The notes under the pieces were generated by a model. It was not told the DNA's origin and made no database searches. It was given only the letters and a program-made list of their open reading frames with translations. Shown one piece after another: positions 28,132-37,848 of a stretch of DNA of 64,000 bases. The first letter of the stretch is position 1. Each line of letters opens with the position of its first letter. This stretch comes from Caballeronia sp. NK8 (lineage in GTDB: Bacteria > Pseudomonadota > Gammaproteobacteria > Burkholderiales > Burkholderiaceae): positions 62,001 to 126,000 of the forward strand of contig NZ_AP024328.1 in NCBI RefSeq assembly GCF_018408855.1. Reading direction: 5' to 3'. Position numbers and translations under genes: made by a program.

Positions 28132-30414
28132 ATGACTGACAGTAAGATGGACGAACAACTCAAGCAAAGCGCCCTCGCGTATCACCAGAATCCCCGCCCC
28201 GGCAAGATTTCGGTTACTCCGACCAAGCCGCTTTCCAATCAGCTCGACCTGTCGCTCGCCTATTCGCCGGGCGTCGCGGCCGCGTGCATGGCGATCTACG
28301 ATGAGCCGCTCGACGCGCAGAAGTACACGTCGCGTGCGAACCTCGTCGGCGTCGTGACGAACGGCACGGCCGTTTTGGGTCTCGGCAACATCGGCCCGCT
28401 CGCGGCCAAGCCGGTGATGGAAGGCAAGGGATGCCTCTTCAAGAAGTTCGCGGGCATCGACGTGTTCGATATCGAGCTGGCGGAAACCGATCCGGACAAG
28501 CTCGTCGATGCGATCGCGATGCTCGAGCCGACGCTCGGCGGCATCAACCTCGAAGACATCAAGGCGCCGGAATGCTTCTACATAGAGAAGAAGCTGCGCG
28601 AGCGCATGAAGATTCCCGTTTTCCATGACGATCAGCACGGTACGGCGATCATCGCGTCGGCGGCGATCCTCAACGGCCTGAAAGTGGTCGGCAAGAAGCT
28701 GGACGAAATCAAGCTCGTGTGTTCGGGCGCGGGCGCGGCGGCGATCGCGTGTCTGGACCTGCTCGTACATCTGGGCCTGAAGAAGTCGAACACGCTCGTG
28801 ATCGATTCGAAGGGCGTGATCTACGAAGGCCGCGGCAATCTGGACGCATCGAAGGAGCGCTATCAGGCGAGCACCGACGCGCGCACGCTCGCCGACGCGA
28901 TGCACGGTTGCGACGTGTTCCTCGGCTGTTCGAGCGCGGGCGTGCTCAAGGCCGAAATGGTCGAGACGATGGCCGACAAGCCGCTGATCCTCGCGCTGGC
29001 CAATCCCGAGCCGGAAATCCGTCCGGAAGAGGCGAAGCGCGTGCGTCCGGACTGTATCGTCGCAACGGGCCGTTCGGATTATCCGAATCAGGTCAACAAC
29101 GTGCTGTGCTTCCCGTTCATTTTCCGCGGCGCGCTCGACGTGGGCGCGACGACCATCACCGAGGAAATGAAGCTCGCGTGCGTGCGCGCGATCGCCGAAC
29201 TCGCGGAAGAAACCGATCAGGGTGATGAAGTTGCAAAGGCTTATGAAGGCCATTCGCTAGAATTCGGCCCGGAATATCTGATTCCGAAGCCTTTCGATCC
29301 GCGCCTGATCATCAAGATCGCGCCGGCCGTGGCGCAAGCCGCGATGGATTCGGGCGTCGCGACGCGTCCGATCAAGGACATGGACGCGTATCGCGAGACG
29401 CTCGGCGCGACGGTGTATCGCACGGGCATGGTGATGCGTCCGGTGTTCACGGCGGCGAAGGCGGCTCCGGCGCGCATCGCGTTCGCGGAAGGCGAGGACG
29501 AGCGCGTGCTGCGCGCCGCGCAGTTCGTGCTGCTGGAGAAGATCGCGAAGCCGATCATCATCGGCCGTCCGGCTGTCGTCGAAATGCGTCTGCAGAAGAT
29601 GGGCTCGAAGCTGAAGCCGGGCGTCGATTTCGAGATCGTGAATCCGGAAGACGATCCGCGTTATCAGAAGAGCTGGCAGGCGTATCACGAGATCGCCGCG
29701 CGTCAGGGCGTGACGCCCGAAAGCGCGAAGGCTGCGCTGCGCAAGTTCAACACCCTGATCGGCGCGATCCTGGTTCACACGGGCGACGCGGACGGGATGA
29801 TCTGCGGTCTCATCGACACGTATCAGGATCACCTGAAGTTCATCGATCAGGTGCTCGGCAAGGCGGAAGGCGCGAACAACTTCGCGGCGATGAATCTGCT
29901 GATGCTGCAAGGGCGCAATCTGTTCATCAGCGACACGTACGTCAACGAGACGCCGACGCCCGAGCAACTCGCCGACATGACGATTCTGGCGGCGCGTGAG
30001 ATCGAGCGTTTCGGGATTCAGCCGAAGGTCGCGCTGGTGTCGAATTCGAACTTCGGCAGCGTGCAGAGCGCGTCGAGCAAGCGGATGGCGGAAGCGCGCA
30101 AGCTGATTGCCGAGCGTGCGCCGGATCTCGAAATCGACGGTGAAATGCACGGCGACGCGGCGCTTTCCGAAGCCGCGCGCAAGGCTTCGTTCCCGGGGAC
30201 CACGTTGCACGGCGAGGCGAATCTGCTGATCATGCCGAACGTCGAAGCGGCGAACATCACGTACAACCTGCTCAAGACGGTGAGCGGCGAGGGCGTGACC
30301 GTCGGGCCGATCCTGCTCGGTGCTGCGAAGCCTGTGCATATCCTGACGCCGGCGGCGACCGTGCGTCGGATCATCAATATGACGGCGGTGGCGAGCGCGA
30401 ATGCCGCCAAGTAA
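28132..30414 (+). CDS. maeB: NADP-dependent malic enzyme (MaeB type)
   Basis: 760 aa from ATG 28132; the ATG at 28147 ([16 protein letters not shown]) is equally likely. Oxidative decarboxylation of malate to pyruvate plus NADPH. The N-terminal malic domain shows [32 protein letters not shown] and the metal site [12 protein letters not shown]. The NAD(P)-binding domain has [16 protein letters not shown]. The C-terminal phosphotransacetylase-like domain (about 430-755) is typical of the large fused MaeB and is usually regulatory. It is an intact housekeeping-type gene with strongly GC-rich third positions, in a low-bias neighbourhood. It ends against a truncated gene on the other strand, which suggests the segment moved here. 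Confidence 0.95.
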   Translation: MTDSKMDEQLKQSALAYHQNPRPGKISVTPTKPLSNQLDLSLAYSPGVAAACMAIYDEPLDAQKYTSRANLVGVVTNGTAVLGLGNIGPLAAKPVMEGKGCLFKKFAGIDVFDIELAETDPDKLVDAIAMLEPTLGGINLEDIKAPECFYIEKKLRERMKIPVFHDDQHGTAIIASAAILNGLKVVGKKLDEIKLVCSGAGAAAIACLDLLVHLGLKKSNTLVIDSKGVIYEGRGNLDASKERYQASTDARTLADAMHGCDVFLGCSSAGVLKAEMVETMADKPLILALANPEPEIRPEEAKRVRPDCIVATGRSDYPNQVNNVLCFPFIFRGALDVGATTITEEMKLACVRAIAELAEETDQGDEVAKAYEGHSLEFGPEYLIPKPFDPRLIIKIAPAVAQAAMDSGVATRPIKDMDAYRETLGATVYRTGMVMRPVFTAAKAAPARIAFAEGEDERVLRAAQFVLLEKIAKPIIIGRPAVVEMRLQKMGSKLKPGVDFEIVNPEDDPRYQKSWQAYHEIAARQGVTPESAKAALRKFNTLIGAILVHTGDADGMICGLIDTYQDHLKFIDQVLGKAEGANNFAAMNLLMLQGRNLFISDTYVNETPTPEQLADMTILAAREIERFGIQPKVALVSNSNFGSVQSASSKRMAEARKLIAERAPDLEIDGEMHGDAALSEAARKASFPGTTLHGEANLLIMPNVEAANITYNLLKTVSGEGVTVGPILLGAAKPVHILTPAATVRRIINMTAVASANAAK

Positions 30415-30803
30415 GCAAAGTTGATGTCCTTACTTCGTGAGCGGAGCCGGCGACCAGCCTGCGCCTTGCTGACGCAAACGAACGAGTTGTATTCAGGTTG
30501 CGAGTTGGTGCGTCCGTCGTCAGTCAGTATTTGGGCCGGCATGATGCACGAGGGTTGACCCCAGCTTAAAGCCGATCCGGTTACTCGAATCATTTGCCCT
30601 TTCTCTTTCTGCAATTTGCGTGCGAAGCTGGCCTGATTACTAGCGATGGAGAGGGCCGCAACAATGGCAGCAGTGGTGGCAATTGCTCCGGCCCACGAAC
30701 CGGCAGTGTCGATTCCCTTGGATGCGTCACTGGTCCAAAGGGCGTTCGCGTGGACAAAGAACTGTGCCCACCATTGGTAGATCTTCGTCAGAACGCCTTT
30801 CAT
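30415..30803 (-). pseudogene. Truncated small membrane protein, cut by the maeB segment
   Basis: From ATG 30803 (GGAG 7 nt upstream) the protein reads MKGVLTKIYQWWAQFFVHAN, then one clear hydrophobic helix (WAGAIATTAAIVAALSIAS, about residues 30-48), then a polar segment with CIMPAQILTDDGRTNSQPEY. The frame then runs, without its own stop, into sequence antisense to the 3' end of maeB. The real C-terminus is therefore missing, and the break lies between 30415 and about 30480. Family not recognised. Confidence 0.45.
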
Positions 30804-31065
30804 CAGACGACTCCGGAACCAGACTCGGGGGCTTAGCTGGCAATGAATGTGACCTCCCGAAAATAAAGGCAAAAAACCGCACTCGTTGCGCCGCGTCGGT
30901 GATTAATCGCGACGCCTTCAATCGGTGGCGGCCTTCGAACGCGCCTTTACGCAGCACCTTTCGGGCAAGCCGAAGCCCGCGATCGTGCAAGTCGAAACCC
31001 GGCTCGCTCACAAATTCGGTGACAACTAGTCCGGCCAACTCCAATGCGCTTCGCTTAACGGACAT
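30727..31065 (-). CDS. Possible hypothetical protein, 112 aa
   Basis: The first 70 residues (MSVKRSALELAGLVVTEFVS, GFDLHDRGLRLARKVLRKG) have protein-like composition. The last 40 overlap the good start of the next minus-strand gene at 30803 and look non-coding, so the 3' part may be shifted or decayed. No family recognised. Confidence 0.25.
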   Translation of the reverse strand: MSVKRSALELAGLVVTEFVSEPGFDLHDRGLRLARKVLRKGAFEGRHRLKASRLITDAAQRVRFFAFIFGRSHSLPAKPPSLVPESSDERRSDEDLPMVGTVLCPRERPLDQ

Positions 31066-31222
31066 TCGCCTAGGCCGGATTCGTTAAATGGCTATTCAAC
31101 GAATTTCGTCCTTCATAGACTCGCCCTCAAACAAACACACATTCGCCGCGATACTCATGGACGAAATCTTTCATGTGCTCGCTAAGAATGCCATAGACAC
31201 TAATGAGGGCTCGGAGACAACG

Positions 31223-32365
31223 ATGAAGCGATGCTTGAAGGCATTTCTAACTTGTATTCTCGTAAGTTGCAGCATTGCACGAGCGTACTCGCAGTCGAGC
31301 GTTACATTGTACGGCATCATTGACACGGGGGTGGAGTTCATCTCTCATGCGGGTCCGGCGGGCGATAGGCTATTCCGTATGCCCTCAACGACCGGTTCAC
31401 TACCCTCGCGTTGGGGCTTCCGAGGTAGCGAGGACCTTGGCGGAGGCTATAGGGCAACGTTCGTTCTCGAAAGCGGATTCGGTCCGAACACTGGCGCCTT
31501 GGCACAGGGTGGCCGCTTGTTCGGGCGACAGGCATGGATCGGATTAGAGTCGCAGTACGGTACGCTGAGCTTCGGTAGACAGTACACGACGACCTACATC
31601 GCGGTGCTAGAAAATGACATTATGGGACCAGCCATATATGGCATCGCGTCCCTCGATGCCTACATCGCGAATGCCCGCGCTGATAATAGCGTTGCATACC
31701 GAGTTAATTTACATGGCTTAACAGCTTTAGCCACTTATTCGTTTGGACGAGACTCCGCCGGTACTGGCAATTCTCCTGGGCAGGGCACTTGCGCTGGGCA
31801 GGTCCCCGGGGCGTTCACGCAGTGCCGTGACTGGTCCGCGATGTTGAAGTATGACTCGGACAGGTTCGGTGCGGTAGTGTCGTACGAGGAAGAACGGGGA
31901 GGTGTGAACGCAGCTGCGAATTTTTTCGACGGCGTCGCGCCGACGCCTCTGTCCACGAGCAACGGAATCGATGCAAGGCTCTATATCGACGCCTATGCAA
32001 AGTTCCTCGGTGCGACGATATCCGGTGGTTGGCTCAATCGTCGCGTCGAAACCGTGAACTCTGGGACCCCGGTCGTCACCTCGAATATGTTTTTCCTTGG
32101 GGCGCGATATCTGGTCACGCCCGCAGTGGCCATTGACGGCGAAGTCTTCAGGATTATCAACGCTCAACACGACACGAGAGCGACTCTTGCGACATTGCGG
32201 GGGATTTATTCGCTTTCGAAGCGATCGGCCGTGTATGTGCAAGGGGCATACATCTTCAATAGTGCCAAGGCTGCTTACGGAGTGAGCGCCGGAGGGCCCG
32301 GCGGATCGCCGGCGCCAGGGGTTGGGCAAGCAGCGGTGATGGTAGGTTTGCGGCACTTGTTCTAA
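31223..32365 (+). CDS. Gram-negative porin (Burkholderia OmpC-like)
   Basis: 380 aa from the ATG at 31223, which has GGAG upstream and begins a proper signal peptide (MKRCLKAFLTCILVSCSIARAYSQ). An upstream in-frame ATG at 31088 would place 45 hydrophilic residues before the signal and is rejected. Mature sequence SSVTLYGIIDTGVEFISHAG, RWGFRGSEDLGGGYRATFVLE and the terminal Phe (GLRHLF) identify a trimeric outer-membrane porin. Two Cys in the middle (CAGQ and QCRDW) are in a probable loop. It precedes the catabolic island and could admit aromatic acids (inference). Confidence 0.93.
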   Translation: MKRCLKAFLTCILVSCSIARAYSQSSVTLYGIIDTGVEFISHAGPAGDRLFRMPSTTGSLPSRWGFRGSEDLGGGYRATFVLESGFGPNTGALAQGGRLFGRQAWIGLESQYGTLSFGRQYTTTYIAVLENDIMGPAIYGIASLDAYIANARADNSVAYRVNLHGLTALATYSFGRDSAGTGNSPGQGTCAGQVPGAFTQCRDWSAMLKYDSDRFGAVVSYEEERGGVNAAANFFDGVAPTPLSTSNGIDARLYIDAYAKFLGATISGGWLNRRVETVNSGTPVVTSNMFFLGARYLVTPAVAIDGEVFRIINAQHDTRATLATLRGIYSLSKRSAVYVQGAYIFNSAKAAYGVSAGGPGGSPAPGVGQAAVMVGLRHLF

Positions 32366-32443
32366 CAGCACCTTCAACGGCATTGAGACGGGCAGAGGGG
32401 CATTTGTGCTCTAGATTCTGTCCAAGATAGCAAGAGGATAGCT

Positions 32444-32677
32444 ATGGAATCTTTCAAACACGTGATGTCACCGAGACTTAAACGATGTTGTATCGAAGTC
32501 CTAAGCCGAATTTTTGAGCGTAGTGACTCAAAGCCGGCGCCGCCCTCGATTCAATGGATAGGAGCGACAATCGTTGTTTCGTCGCCCTTATATGAAGCCG
32601 CAAGCACGCATGATCTAGCTGATATCTTCCGCTCACTGCGAGGCGAGTGGACCGAGACCGTGAATCCGGTCCGCTAG
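32444..32677 (+). CDS. Small hypothetical protein, 77 aa
   Basis: ATG with an AGGAT-type ribosome-binding site about 6 nt upstream. Sequence LKRCCIEVLSRIFERSDSKP, then SPLYEAASTHDLADIFRSLRGEW. No domain recognised. It may be a real small protein or a remnant. Confidence 0.35.
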   Translation: MESFKHVMSPRLKRCCIEVLSRIFERSDSKPAPPSIQWIGATIVVSSPLYEAASTHDLADIFRSLRGEWTETVNPVR

Positions 32678-32923
32678 CGCGCGGACGTCGGCGTGTAAGC
32701 CCTGTGACGAAGGGGCATTCCTGCAAGGGTTGTGCTCCGCCCGCGGTCGACGATTTGCGTCGTGGTTTGAGGGTCCGCGCTCTCACGCAGTACACTCCTC
32801 GATAAAATGACTCGGTACGCGCAAATTCCGTCTCAGAGATATCGGAACGCCAAAGCACCCAGCTGGATCGATTTCTCTCATGCCACGCTGCCCCCCACTG
32901 AGATCCAACGAGCGGACATTGCA

Positions 32924-33844
32924 TCAACTGGACGGATGAATCTCGCCTTCGAGACCCCCACCGTCTCCGATCAACGAGGAGACAACTCGTAGCGCTGACT
33001 CGACTATAGGCGGGCGGCGATGTGTGCGAAAAACACAGCTGACGGGTACGGCCGGCGCTTTTTGTCCAAGCGCTACGATGGTCACGCCGGGCCACCTTAG
33101 ATGTGCGACTGATGCAGGTACCAGCGTTGCCCCGATTCCGGCGGCGGTCAACGCAAGGGCGGCAATGACGTCTTCAACCTCGGCTGCGATTTTCGGTTCC
33201 GCGCCCTCGGACCTGAACAGGGAAACAACCTTATCAGCGAAACTCGGCCGGTCACCCCGCGGATAGAGGATGACGGGCACATCTATCAGATCTGCGAGCA
33301 TTCGCGCACCGCGCGCACGCTCATCCCAAGGGTCCGCTACCGCAACGTGCAGACTTTCGGCCCCGATGTTCCAACTCGTTACACCGTCAGTCACCGGATA
33401 GAATCGCCCGAATCCAATATCCACGACCCCAGAAAGGAGCGATTCCAGTTGTTCCTCCTTCGTCATATGAGAAACTGCGACAGATGCGTCCGGGTATGTC
33501 GCGCGGAAAGCCCTGATAAAGGCTGGCACCGTTTCAAACACGGGCGTGCCGAAGTACACAAGATTCAACTCTCCCGACTCGCCCCTTGCCGCTGCTTGTG
33601 ACCGCTGCGACGATCGTTGTGCCAACGTAAGCAGTTGACGTGCGTCCTCAAGGAAGACTCTGCCTGCCGCGGTAAGATCAACGCCACGTGCAGACCGTTC
33701 GAAGAGCTTCGCTCCGATGTCGCGTTCAAGCGCCTGAATCTGACGCGTGAGTGGCGGCTGGGAGATATGCATTCTTTCAGCGGCCGTACCAAATCCACCG
33801 GCTTCGGCAACAGCCACGAAGTATCTCAACTGCCTCATTTCCAC
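32924..33844 (-). CDS. tfdT: LysR-type activator of chlorocatechol genes (TfdT/CbnR/ClcR-like)
   Basis: 306 aa. HTH domain (MEMRQLRYFVAVAEAGGFGT, then MHISQPPLTRQIQALERDIG, residues 1-60). The effector domain contains LVYFGTPVFETVPAFIRAF, HMTKEEQLESLLSG, YPRGDRPSFADKVVSLF and VEDVIAALALTAAG, a block pattern shared with CbnR/ClcR/TfdT. These activate chlorocatechol operons when 2-chloromuconate or a related muconate accumulates. It is divergent from tfdC with a 181-bp intergenic region that carries the expected ATAC-N7-GTAT recognition site. The C-terminal extension (about 12 residues) is a little longer than usual. Confidence 0.88.
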   Translation of the reverse strand: MEMRQLRYFVAVAEAGGFGTAAERMHISQPPLTRQIQALERDIGAKLFERSARGVDLTAAGRVFLEDARQLLTLAQRSSQRSQAAARGESGELNLVYFGTPVFETVPAFIRAFRATYPDASVAVSHMTKEEQLESLLSGVVDIGFGRFYPVTDGVTSWNIGAESLHVAVADPWDERARGARMLADLIDVPVILYPRGDRPSFADKVVSLFRSEGAEPKIAAEVEDVIAALALTAAGIGATLVPASVAHLRWPGVTIVALGQKAPAVPVSCVFRTHRRPPIVESALRVVSSLIGDGGGLEGEIHPSS

Positions 33845-33910
33845 GGTTTAACTCCAAAAGTGTAGCCCTTCTGGATTGTGCGCATCGGCGCGATTCCGCG
33901 CAATAAGGAC

Positions 33911-33925
33911 ATACCGAATGCGTAT
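33911..33925 (+). promoter_or_regulatory. LysR-type (CbnR/ClcR-like) recognition site upstream of tfdC
   Basis: ATAC-CGAATGC-GTAT matches the ATAC-N7-GTAT recognition site described for chlorocatechol LysR regulators. Further half-site-like GGTAT copies lie at about 33942-33957, at the position expected for the activation site near the promoter. A -10-like CATAAT follows near 33976. Confidence 0.75.
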
Positions 33926-33983
33926 GGGCTGAGACGCGCAAAGGTATTGGACGGTATGGGCGTGCCGTTTCTATCATAATTTC

Positions 33984-34000
33984 AGGACGGGTGCCGTCCT
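33984..34000 (+). repeat. Perfect inverted repeat in the tfdC leader
   Basis: AGGACGG-GTG-CCGTCCT, seven perfect pairs with a 3-nt loop, 26 bp before the tfdC start. It would form a stable hairpin in the leader RNA. No T-tract, so it is not a classical terminator. It could affect initiation or mRNA stability. Confidence 0.6.
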
Positions 34001-34025
34001 GGGACACTTTTGGAACGGAGGCGAG

Positions 34026-34793
34026 GTGAACAAGCGAGTTAAAGATGTTGTGGACGGAATCGTATCGGCTGTACGGAGAGTCCTCGATGAAAAGGAGATT
34101 ACGGAGTCGGAATATCGAACTGCGCTTCACTACCTGATGAAGGTCGCCGAACAGCGCGAGATCGCGTTGCTCTGTGACGTATTTTTCAACAGCACAGTTG
34201 TGGCGACGAAGGCTCGCCTGAGCAGCGGCTCGACGCCAGCGATCGAGGGACCCTACTATCGTGAGGACGCCCCGTTCGTAGTCGACCGACTCAAAACGTA
34301 CGATACAGACGCCCACAAGCCGTTGCTTATTAAGGGAACGGTCAAGGCGGTCGATGGCAGTGTGGTCGAGGGCGTGACGATCGACGTCTGGCATTCGACT
34401 CCCGATGGAAAGTACAGCGGCTTCCATGACGGCATTCCAACCGATTTTTATCGGGGCAAACTCAGGGTCGGTCGTGATGGCCAGTTTAGCGTGCAAACGA
34501 CGATGCCAGTTGCATATCAGATTCCCAACGATGGTCCGACGGGCGCATTGCTCGAGACCATGGGCGGTCACTCGTGGCGTCCAGCGCATGTGCATTTCAA
34601 GGTGAAGGCACCGGGCTTTGAAACGTTGACAACTCAGTACTACTTCGAAGGCGGCGACTGGGTCGGCGACGATTGCTGCAATGGTGTCGAGCCGAGTCTG
34701 ATCAGCCCCGAGAAGGTGGAGGAGGGCGCCCGAGTGATGAATATCGATTTCGTCATCGAACGCGCCCTCGAGCACTCGGGAGCCAACACATGA
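34026..34793 (+). CDS. tfdC: Chlorocatechol 1,2-dioxygenase
   Basis: 255 aa, the exact length typical of TfdC. An intradiol non-haem Fe(III) enzyme that cleaves (chloro)catechol to (chloro)muconate. The N-terminal helical dimer domain is MNKRVKDVVDGIVSAVRRVL. Iron ligands are Tyr in AIEGPYYRED and Tyr in TDFYRGKL, and the two His of GHSWRPAHVHF. The substrate-pocket region (AIEGPYYREDAPFVVDRLKT, then DDCCNGVEPSL) is much closer to chlorocatechol than to ordinary catechol dioxygenases, which are about 300 aa. GTG start. ATGA overlap with tfdD shows translational coupling. Confidence 0.95.
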   Translation: MNKRVKDVVDGIVSAVRRVLDEKEITESEYRTALHYLMKVAEQREIALLCDVFFNSTVVATKARLSSGSTPAIEGPYYREDAPFVVDRLKTYDTDAHKPLLIKGTVKAVDGSVVEGVTIDVWHSTPDGKYSGFHDGIPTDFYRGKLRVGRDGQFSVQTTMPVAYQIPNDGPTGALLETMGGHSWRPAHVHFKVKAPGFETLTTQYYFEGGDWVGDDCCNGVEPSLISPEKVEEGARVMNIDFVIERALEHSGANT

Positions 34794-35902
34794 AGATCGA
34801 CGCCATTGACGCTTTGATTGTGGACGTGCCGACCAGACGGCCGATCCAAATGTCGATGACTACTGTTCACCAGCAAAGCTATGTCATCGTCCGTGTGCGT
34901 GCCGAAGGACTCGTCGGCGTGGGCGAAGGCGGCAGTGTGGGGGGGCCCGTCTGGAGCGCGGAGTGTGCGGAGACGATAAAGACGATCGTCGAGCAATATT
35001 TGGCACCACATCTTGTCGGAACTGACGCATTCAACGTGTCGGCCGCGCTCCAAACCATGGCACGTGCGGTCACGGGGAACGCGTCGGCGAAAGCTGCGCT
35101 CGAGATGGCGCTGCTTGACCTCAAAGCCCGCGCGTTGGGTGTCTCGATCGCGGAGCTGCTTGGCGGCAGGCTGCGCAATTCAATCCCGATTGCGTGGACC
35201 TTAGCCAGCGGCGACACGAAGCGCGACATAGACTCCGCGATTGAAATGATCGAAAAGCGTCGGCACAATAATTTCAAAATTAAGCTCGGCTTTCGTTCGC
35301 CAGCTGACGACCTGATTCATATGGAGGCGCTGTCGAAAGAGTTGGGATCGAGGGCGTCGCTTCGTGTGGACGTCAATATGGCGTGGGATGAGCAGGTGGC
35401 GTCCATTTATATTCCGGAGCTTGAGGCGCTCGGGGTCGATCTAATTGAACAGCCAGTCGCCCGCGATAACACTCGAGCGCTTAGGCGCCTATCCGAAACC
35501 AACCGTGTGGCAATCATGGCTGACGAGAGTCTGAGCACTCTTACGTCGGCCTTCGATCTCGCGCGTGACCGAAGCGTGGACGTCTTCTCGCTAAAGCTGT
35601 GCAATATGGGAGGCGTGACGGCTACGCAGAAAGTCGCGGCGGTGGCCGAAGCAAGCGGAATCGCTTCCTATGGCGGAACAATGCTCGACTCGACGATAGG
35701 TACTTCCGCAGCGCTCCAGCTCTACTCAACGGTTCCGTCGCTTCCGTACGGTTGCGAGCTGCTTGGTCCCTTTGTCCTTGCGGACACATTGAGCCAAGAA
35801 GCACTCGAAATTCGAGACTTCGAGCTGCAGGTCCCCACCGGCATCGGTCACGGCATGACGCTTGACGAAGAGAAGGTGCGCAGATACGCACGCGTCAACT
35901 AG
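34790..35902 (+). CDS. tfdD: Chloromuconate cycloisomerase
   Basis: 370 aa, the normal length. Enolase-superfamily enzyme that turns (chloro)muconate into a dienelactone with loss of chloride. Catalytic Lys pair in FKIKLGF. Metal ligands Asp in LRVDVNMAWDE, Glu in DLIEQPV and Asp in IMADESLS. General acid Lys in VFSLKLCNMGG. The N-terminal capping domain begins MKIDAIDALIVDVPTRRPIQMS. The ATG at 34790 overlaps the tfdC stop; an earlier ATG at 34673 in the same frame lies deep in tfdC and is rejected. Confidence 0.95.
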   Translation: MKIDAIDALIVDVPTRRPIQMSMTTVHQQSYVIVRVRAEGLVGVGEGGSVGGPVWSAECAETIKTIVEQYLAPHLVGTDAFNVSAALQTMARAVTGNASAKAALEMALLDLKARALGVSIAELLGGRLRNSIPIAWTLASGDTKRDIDSAIEMIEKRRHNNFKIKLGFRSPADDLIHMEALSKELGSRASLRVDVNMAWDEQVASIYIPELEALGVDLIEQPVARDNTRALRRLSETNRVAIMADESLSTLTSAFDLARDRSVDVFSLKLCNMGGVTATQKVAAVAEASGIASYGGTMLDSTIGTSAALQLYSTVPSLPYGCELLGPFVLADTLSQEALEIRDFELQVPTGIGHGMTLDEEKVRRYARVN

Positions 35903-35973
35903 GCAGAAAGCGCAGCGCACGCACAACTAGCAAGTCGCCTACTGCGCTGCGCAAATATAACTGGAGGATTGCT

Positions 35974-36678
35974 ATGTTAACAGACGGCGTTGAGATCGCG
36001 TCGCGCACGGGGAAAAGATTCGGTGCTTATCTAGGCAAGCCGACGGCCGTCACCGCACCGGTCATCGTGATCGCCCAGGAAATTTTTGGGATCACCTCTT
36101 TCATCAGGGATACGGTAGATTGGCTCGTCGGGGCGGGCTTTGGCTGCGTATGTCCGGATTTGTATTGGAGGCAGGCACCAGCTATCGAACTCGACGCGAA
36201 TGTACCGGCAGAGCGGGAGCAGGCACTCACATTGTTCCGTGACTTTGATGTGGAAGCCGGCGTCGACGATCTCGCGTGCACGATTGAATATGCCCGCGAG
36301 CTACCTTTCTCCAACGGGCGGGTCGGCGTGTTGGGGTATTGTCTAGGGGGCGCACTGGCGTACGATGTCGCCGCACGGTCGCTGGCAGATTGCTCGGTTG
36401 GCTACTACGGTGTCGGATTGGAAAAAAAAGTGTCATCTGTATCGGCCATCACGCGACCGACAATGCTTCACATGGGTTCGAAGGACCATTATGTGACGGA
36501 GGAGGCCCGTCGCATTCTCGACGAGCATTTTAGTGAGAACGACAGTCTGAGCTTGCATTGGTATCCGGTTGGACATTCGTTCGCGCGGGCGTCGAGTCCG
36601 AACTTTGATCGGGAAGCAACGAGTATAGCGAATGCGCGGACGCTTCAACTGTTCGGAACATTGAAGGACGTCTTATGA
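35974..36678 (+). CDS. tfdE: Dienelactone hydrolase (carboxymethylenebutenolidase)
   Basis: 234 aa cytosolic alpha/beta hydrolase opening the dienelactone to maleylacetate. The Cys-Asp-His triad is visible: Cys in LGYCLGGALAYD, Asp in MGSKDHYVTEEA and His in PVGHSFAR. The substrate-binding Glu is in VIAQEIFGI. Good GGAGG ribosome-binding site 7 nt before the ATG. A 71-bp gap separates it from tfdD, the largest gap in the operon. The stop overlaps tfdF by 4 bp. Confidence 0.95.
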   Translation: MLTDGVEIASRTGKRFGAYLGKPTAVTAPVIVIAQEIFGITSFIRDTVDWLVGAGFGCVCPDLYWRQAPAIELDANVPAEREQALTLFRDFDVEAGVDDLACTIEYARELPFSNGRVGVLGYCLGGALAYDVAARSLADCSVGYYGVGLEKKVSSVSAITRPTMLHMGSKDHYVTEEARRILDEHFSENDSLSLHWYPVGHSFARASSPNFDREATSIANARTLQLFGTLKDVL

Positions 36679-37739
36679 AGAAATTCACATTCGATTACAT
36701 GAGTCCGCGGGTCATCTTTGGGGCGGGAAGTCTATCTGCGTTGCCAGACGAAGTTGAACGCTTTGGCACGCGGCGATTTCTGGTGTTAAGCACACCGGAT
36801 CAACGCAACGTTGCGAAAAATGTTGCCCTGCCGGTAAGTGATGTCGTAGCTGGATACTTCGACAGGGCGACGATGCATGTTCCAATGGAAGTCGTACAGG
36901 AGGCGGAGCGAGCGTTTTCCGCGAGCGGTGCGGACTCAATCATCGCGGTCGGGGGTGGTTCGACTACTGGACTCGCGAAAATACTCTCAATGAGACTCGG
37001 CGTGCCTAGTCTGGTAATACCAACTACCTATGCCGGCAGCGAGATGACGACGATATGGGGCATCACAGAAGGCGGACTCAAACGAACCGGCAGAGACGCG
37101 AAGGTCCTTCCCAAGACGGTGATCTACGATCCGTTGCTTACGATCGGACTGCCGCCCGCGGTTTCCGTCACCAGTGGATTAAACGCGATTGCTCATGCAG
37201 CGGAAGGCCTGTACTCGGCGGAACTTAATCCCATTTTGGAGAGCATGTGCAAACAGGGCATCGGAGCGTTGATCGATGCTATTCCGCGACTGGTAGCGAA
37301 CCCCGCTGACATCGAAGCACGCACTGACGCTCTTTTTGGCGCGTGGCTGTGCGGCACGGTGCTGTCTCATCTCGGTATGGGCCTGCATCATAAGCTTTGC
37401 CATACACTTGGCGGAACGCTTAACTTGCCTCACGCGGAAACGCATGCAATCGTGTTGCCCCACGCGATGTCATACAATCTGCCAAACGCCGACGCGGCGA
37501 GGCGGCTGCTACAGGGAGTCGTCGGCGAAGATGATGTCCCCGGCGCTCTTTACGATCTCGCAAAACATTGTGGCGCCCCGCTGAGCCTTGCCGAGATCGG
37601 AATGCGGACAGAAGACATTCCGCTAGTGCGCGACCTCGCACTTAAGGACCAGTATCCGAACCCCCGGCGGCTGGAATCTGACGCTCTGGAAACGCTTTTG
37701 GCCAACGCATTTTATGGACGACGACCGTCCTTCACCTGA
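36675..37739 (+). CDS. tfdF: Maleylacetate reductase
   Basis: 354 aa, iron-containing-alcohol-dehydrogenase family. Reduces (chloro)maleylacetate with NAD(P)H to 3-oxoadipate, and can also remove a 2-chloro substituent. Nucleotide-binding GGGSTTGLAK (about 94-103) and PTTYAGSEMTTIWGITE are the maleylacetate reductase signatures. The family His pair appears in LHHKLCHTLGG and AETHAIVLPH. ATGA overlap with tfdE. Completes the modified ortho-cleavage pathway tfdCDEF. Confidence 0.95.
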   Translation: MKKFTFDYMSPRVIFGAGSLSALPDEVERFGTRRFLVLSTPDQRNVAKNVALPVSDVVAGYFDRATMHVPMEVVQEAERAFSASGADSIIAVGGGSTTGLAKILSMRLGVPSLVIPTTYAGSEMTTIWGITEGGLKRTGRDAKVLPKTVIYDPLLTIGLPPAVSVTSGLNAIAHAAEGLYSAELNPILESMCKQGIGALIDAIPRLVANPADIEARTDALFGAWLCGTVLSHLGMGLHHKLCHTLGGTLNLPHAETHAIVLPHAMSYNLPNADAARRLLQGVVGEDDVPGALYDLAKHCGAPLSLAEIGMRTEDIPLVRDLALKDQYPNPRRLESDALETLLANAFYGRRPSFT

Positions 37740-37848
37740 CCTCCTTCACTCCGGATTTCTTCAGGAGATACAGCACGCCGCCTTTGCGCAGTCGAATTTT
37801 GGCGAATTAAGCTGCCGGATGCACGGATCAGGGACGGTTGAGGAGCAC

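Noticed and set aside
28063..30339. Two long minus-strand frames opposite maeB
   Set aside because: Arg/His-rich composition mirrors the strongly biased codons of maeB; no ribosome-binding site or domain.
34673..34789. Upstream start for the cycloisomerase
   Set aside because: It would put 39 Arg/Gly-rich residues inside tfdC; the ATGA overlap at 34790 gives the normal N-terminus and length.
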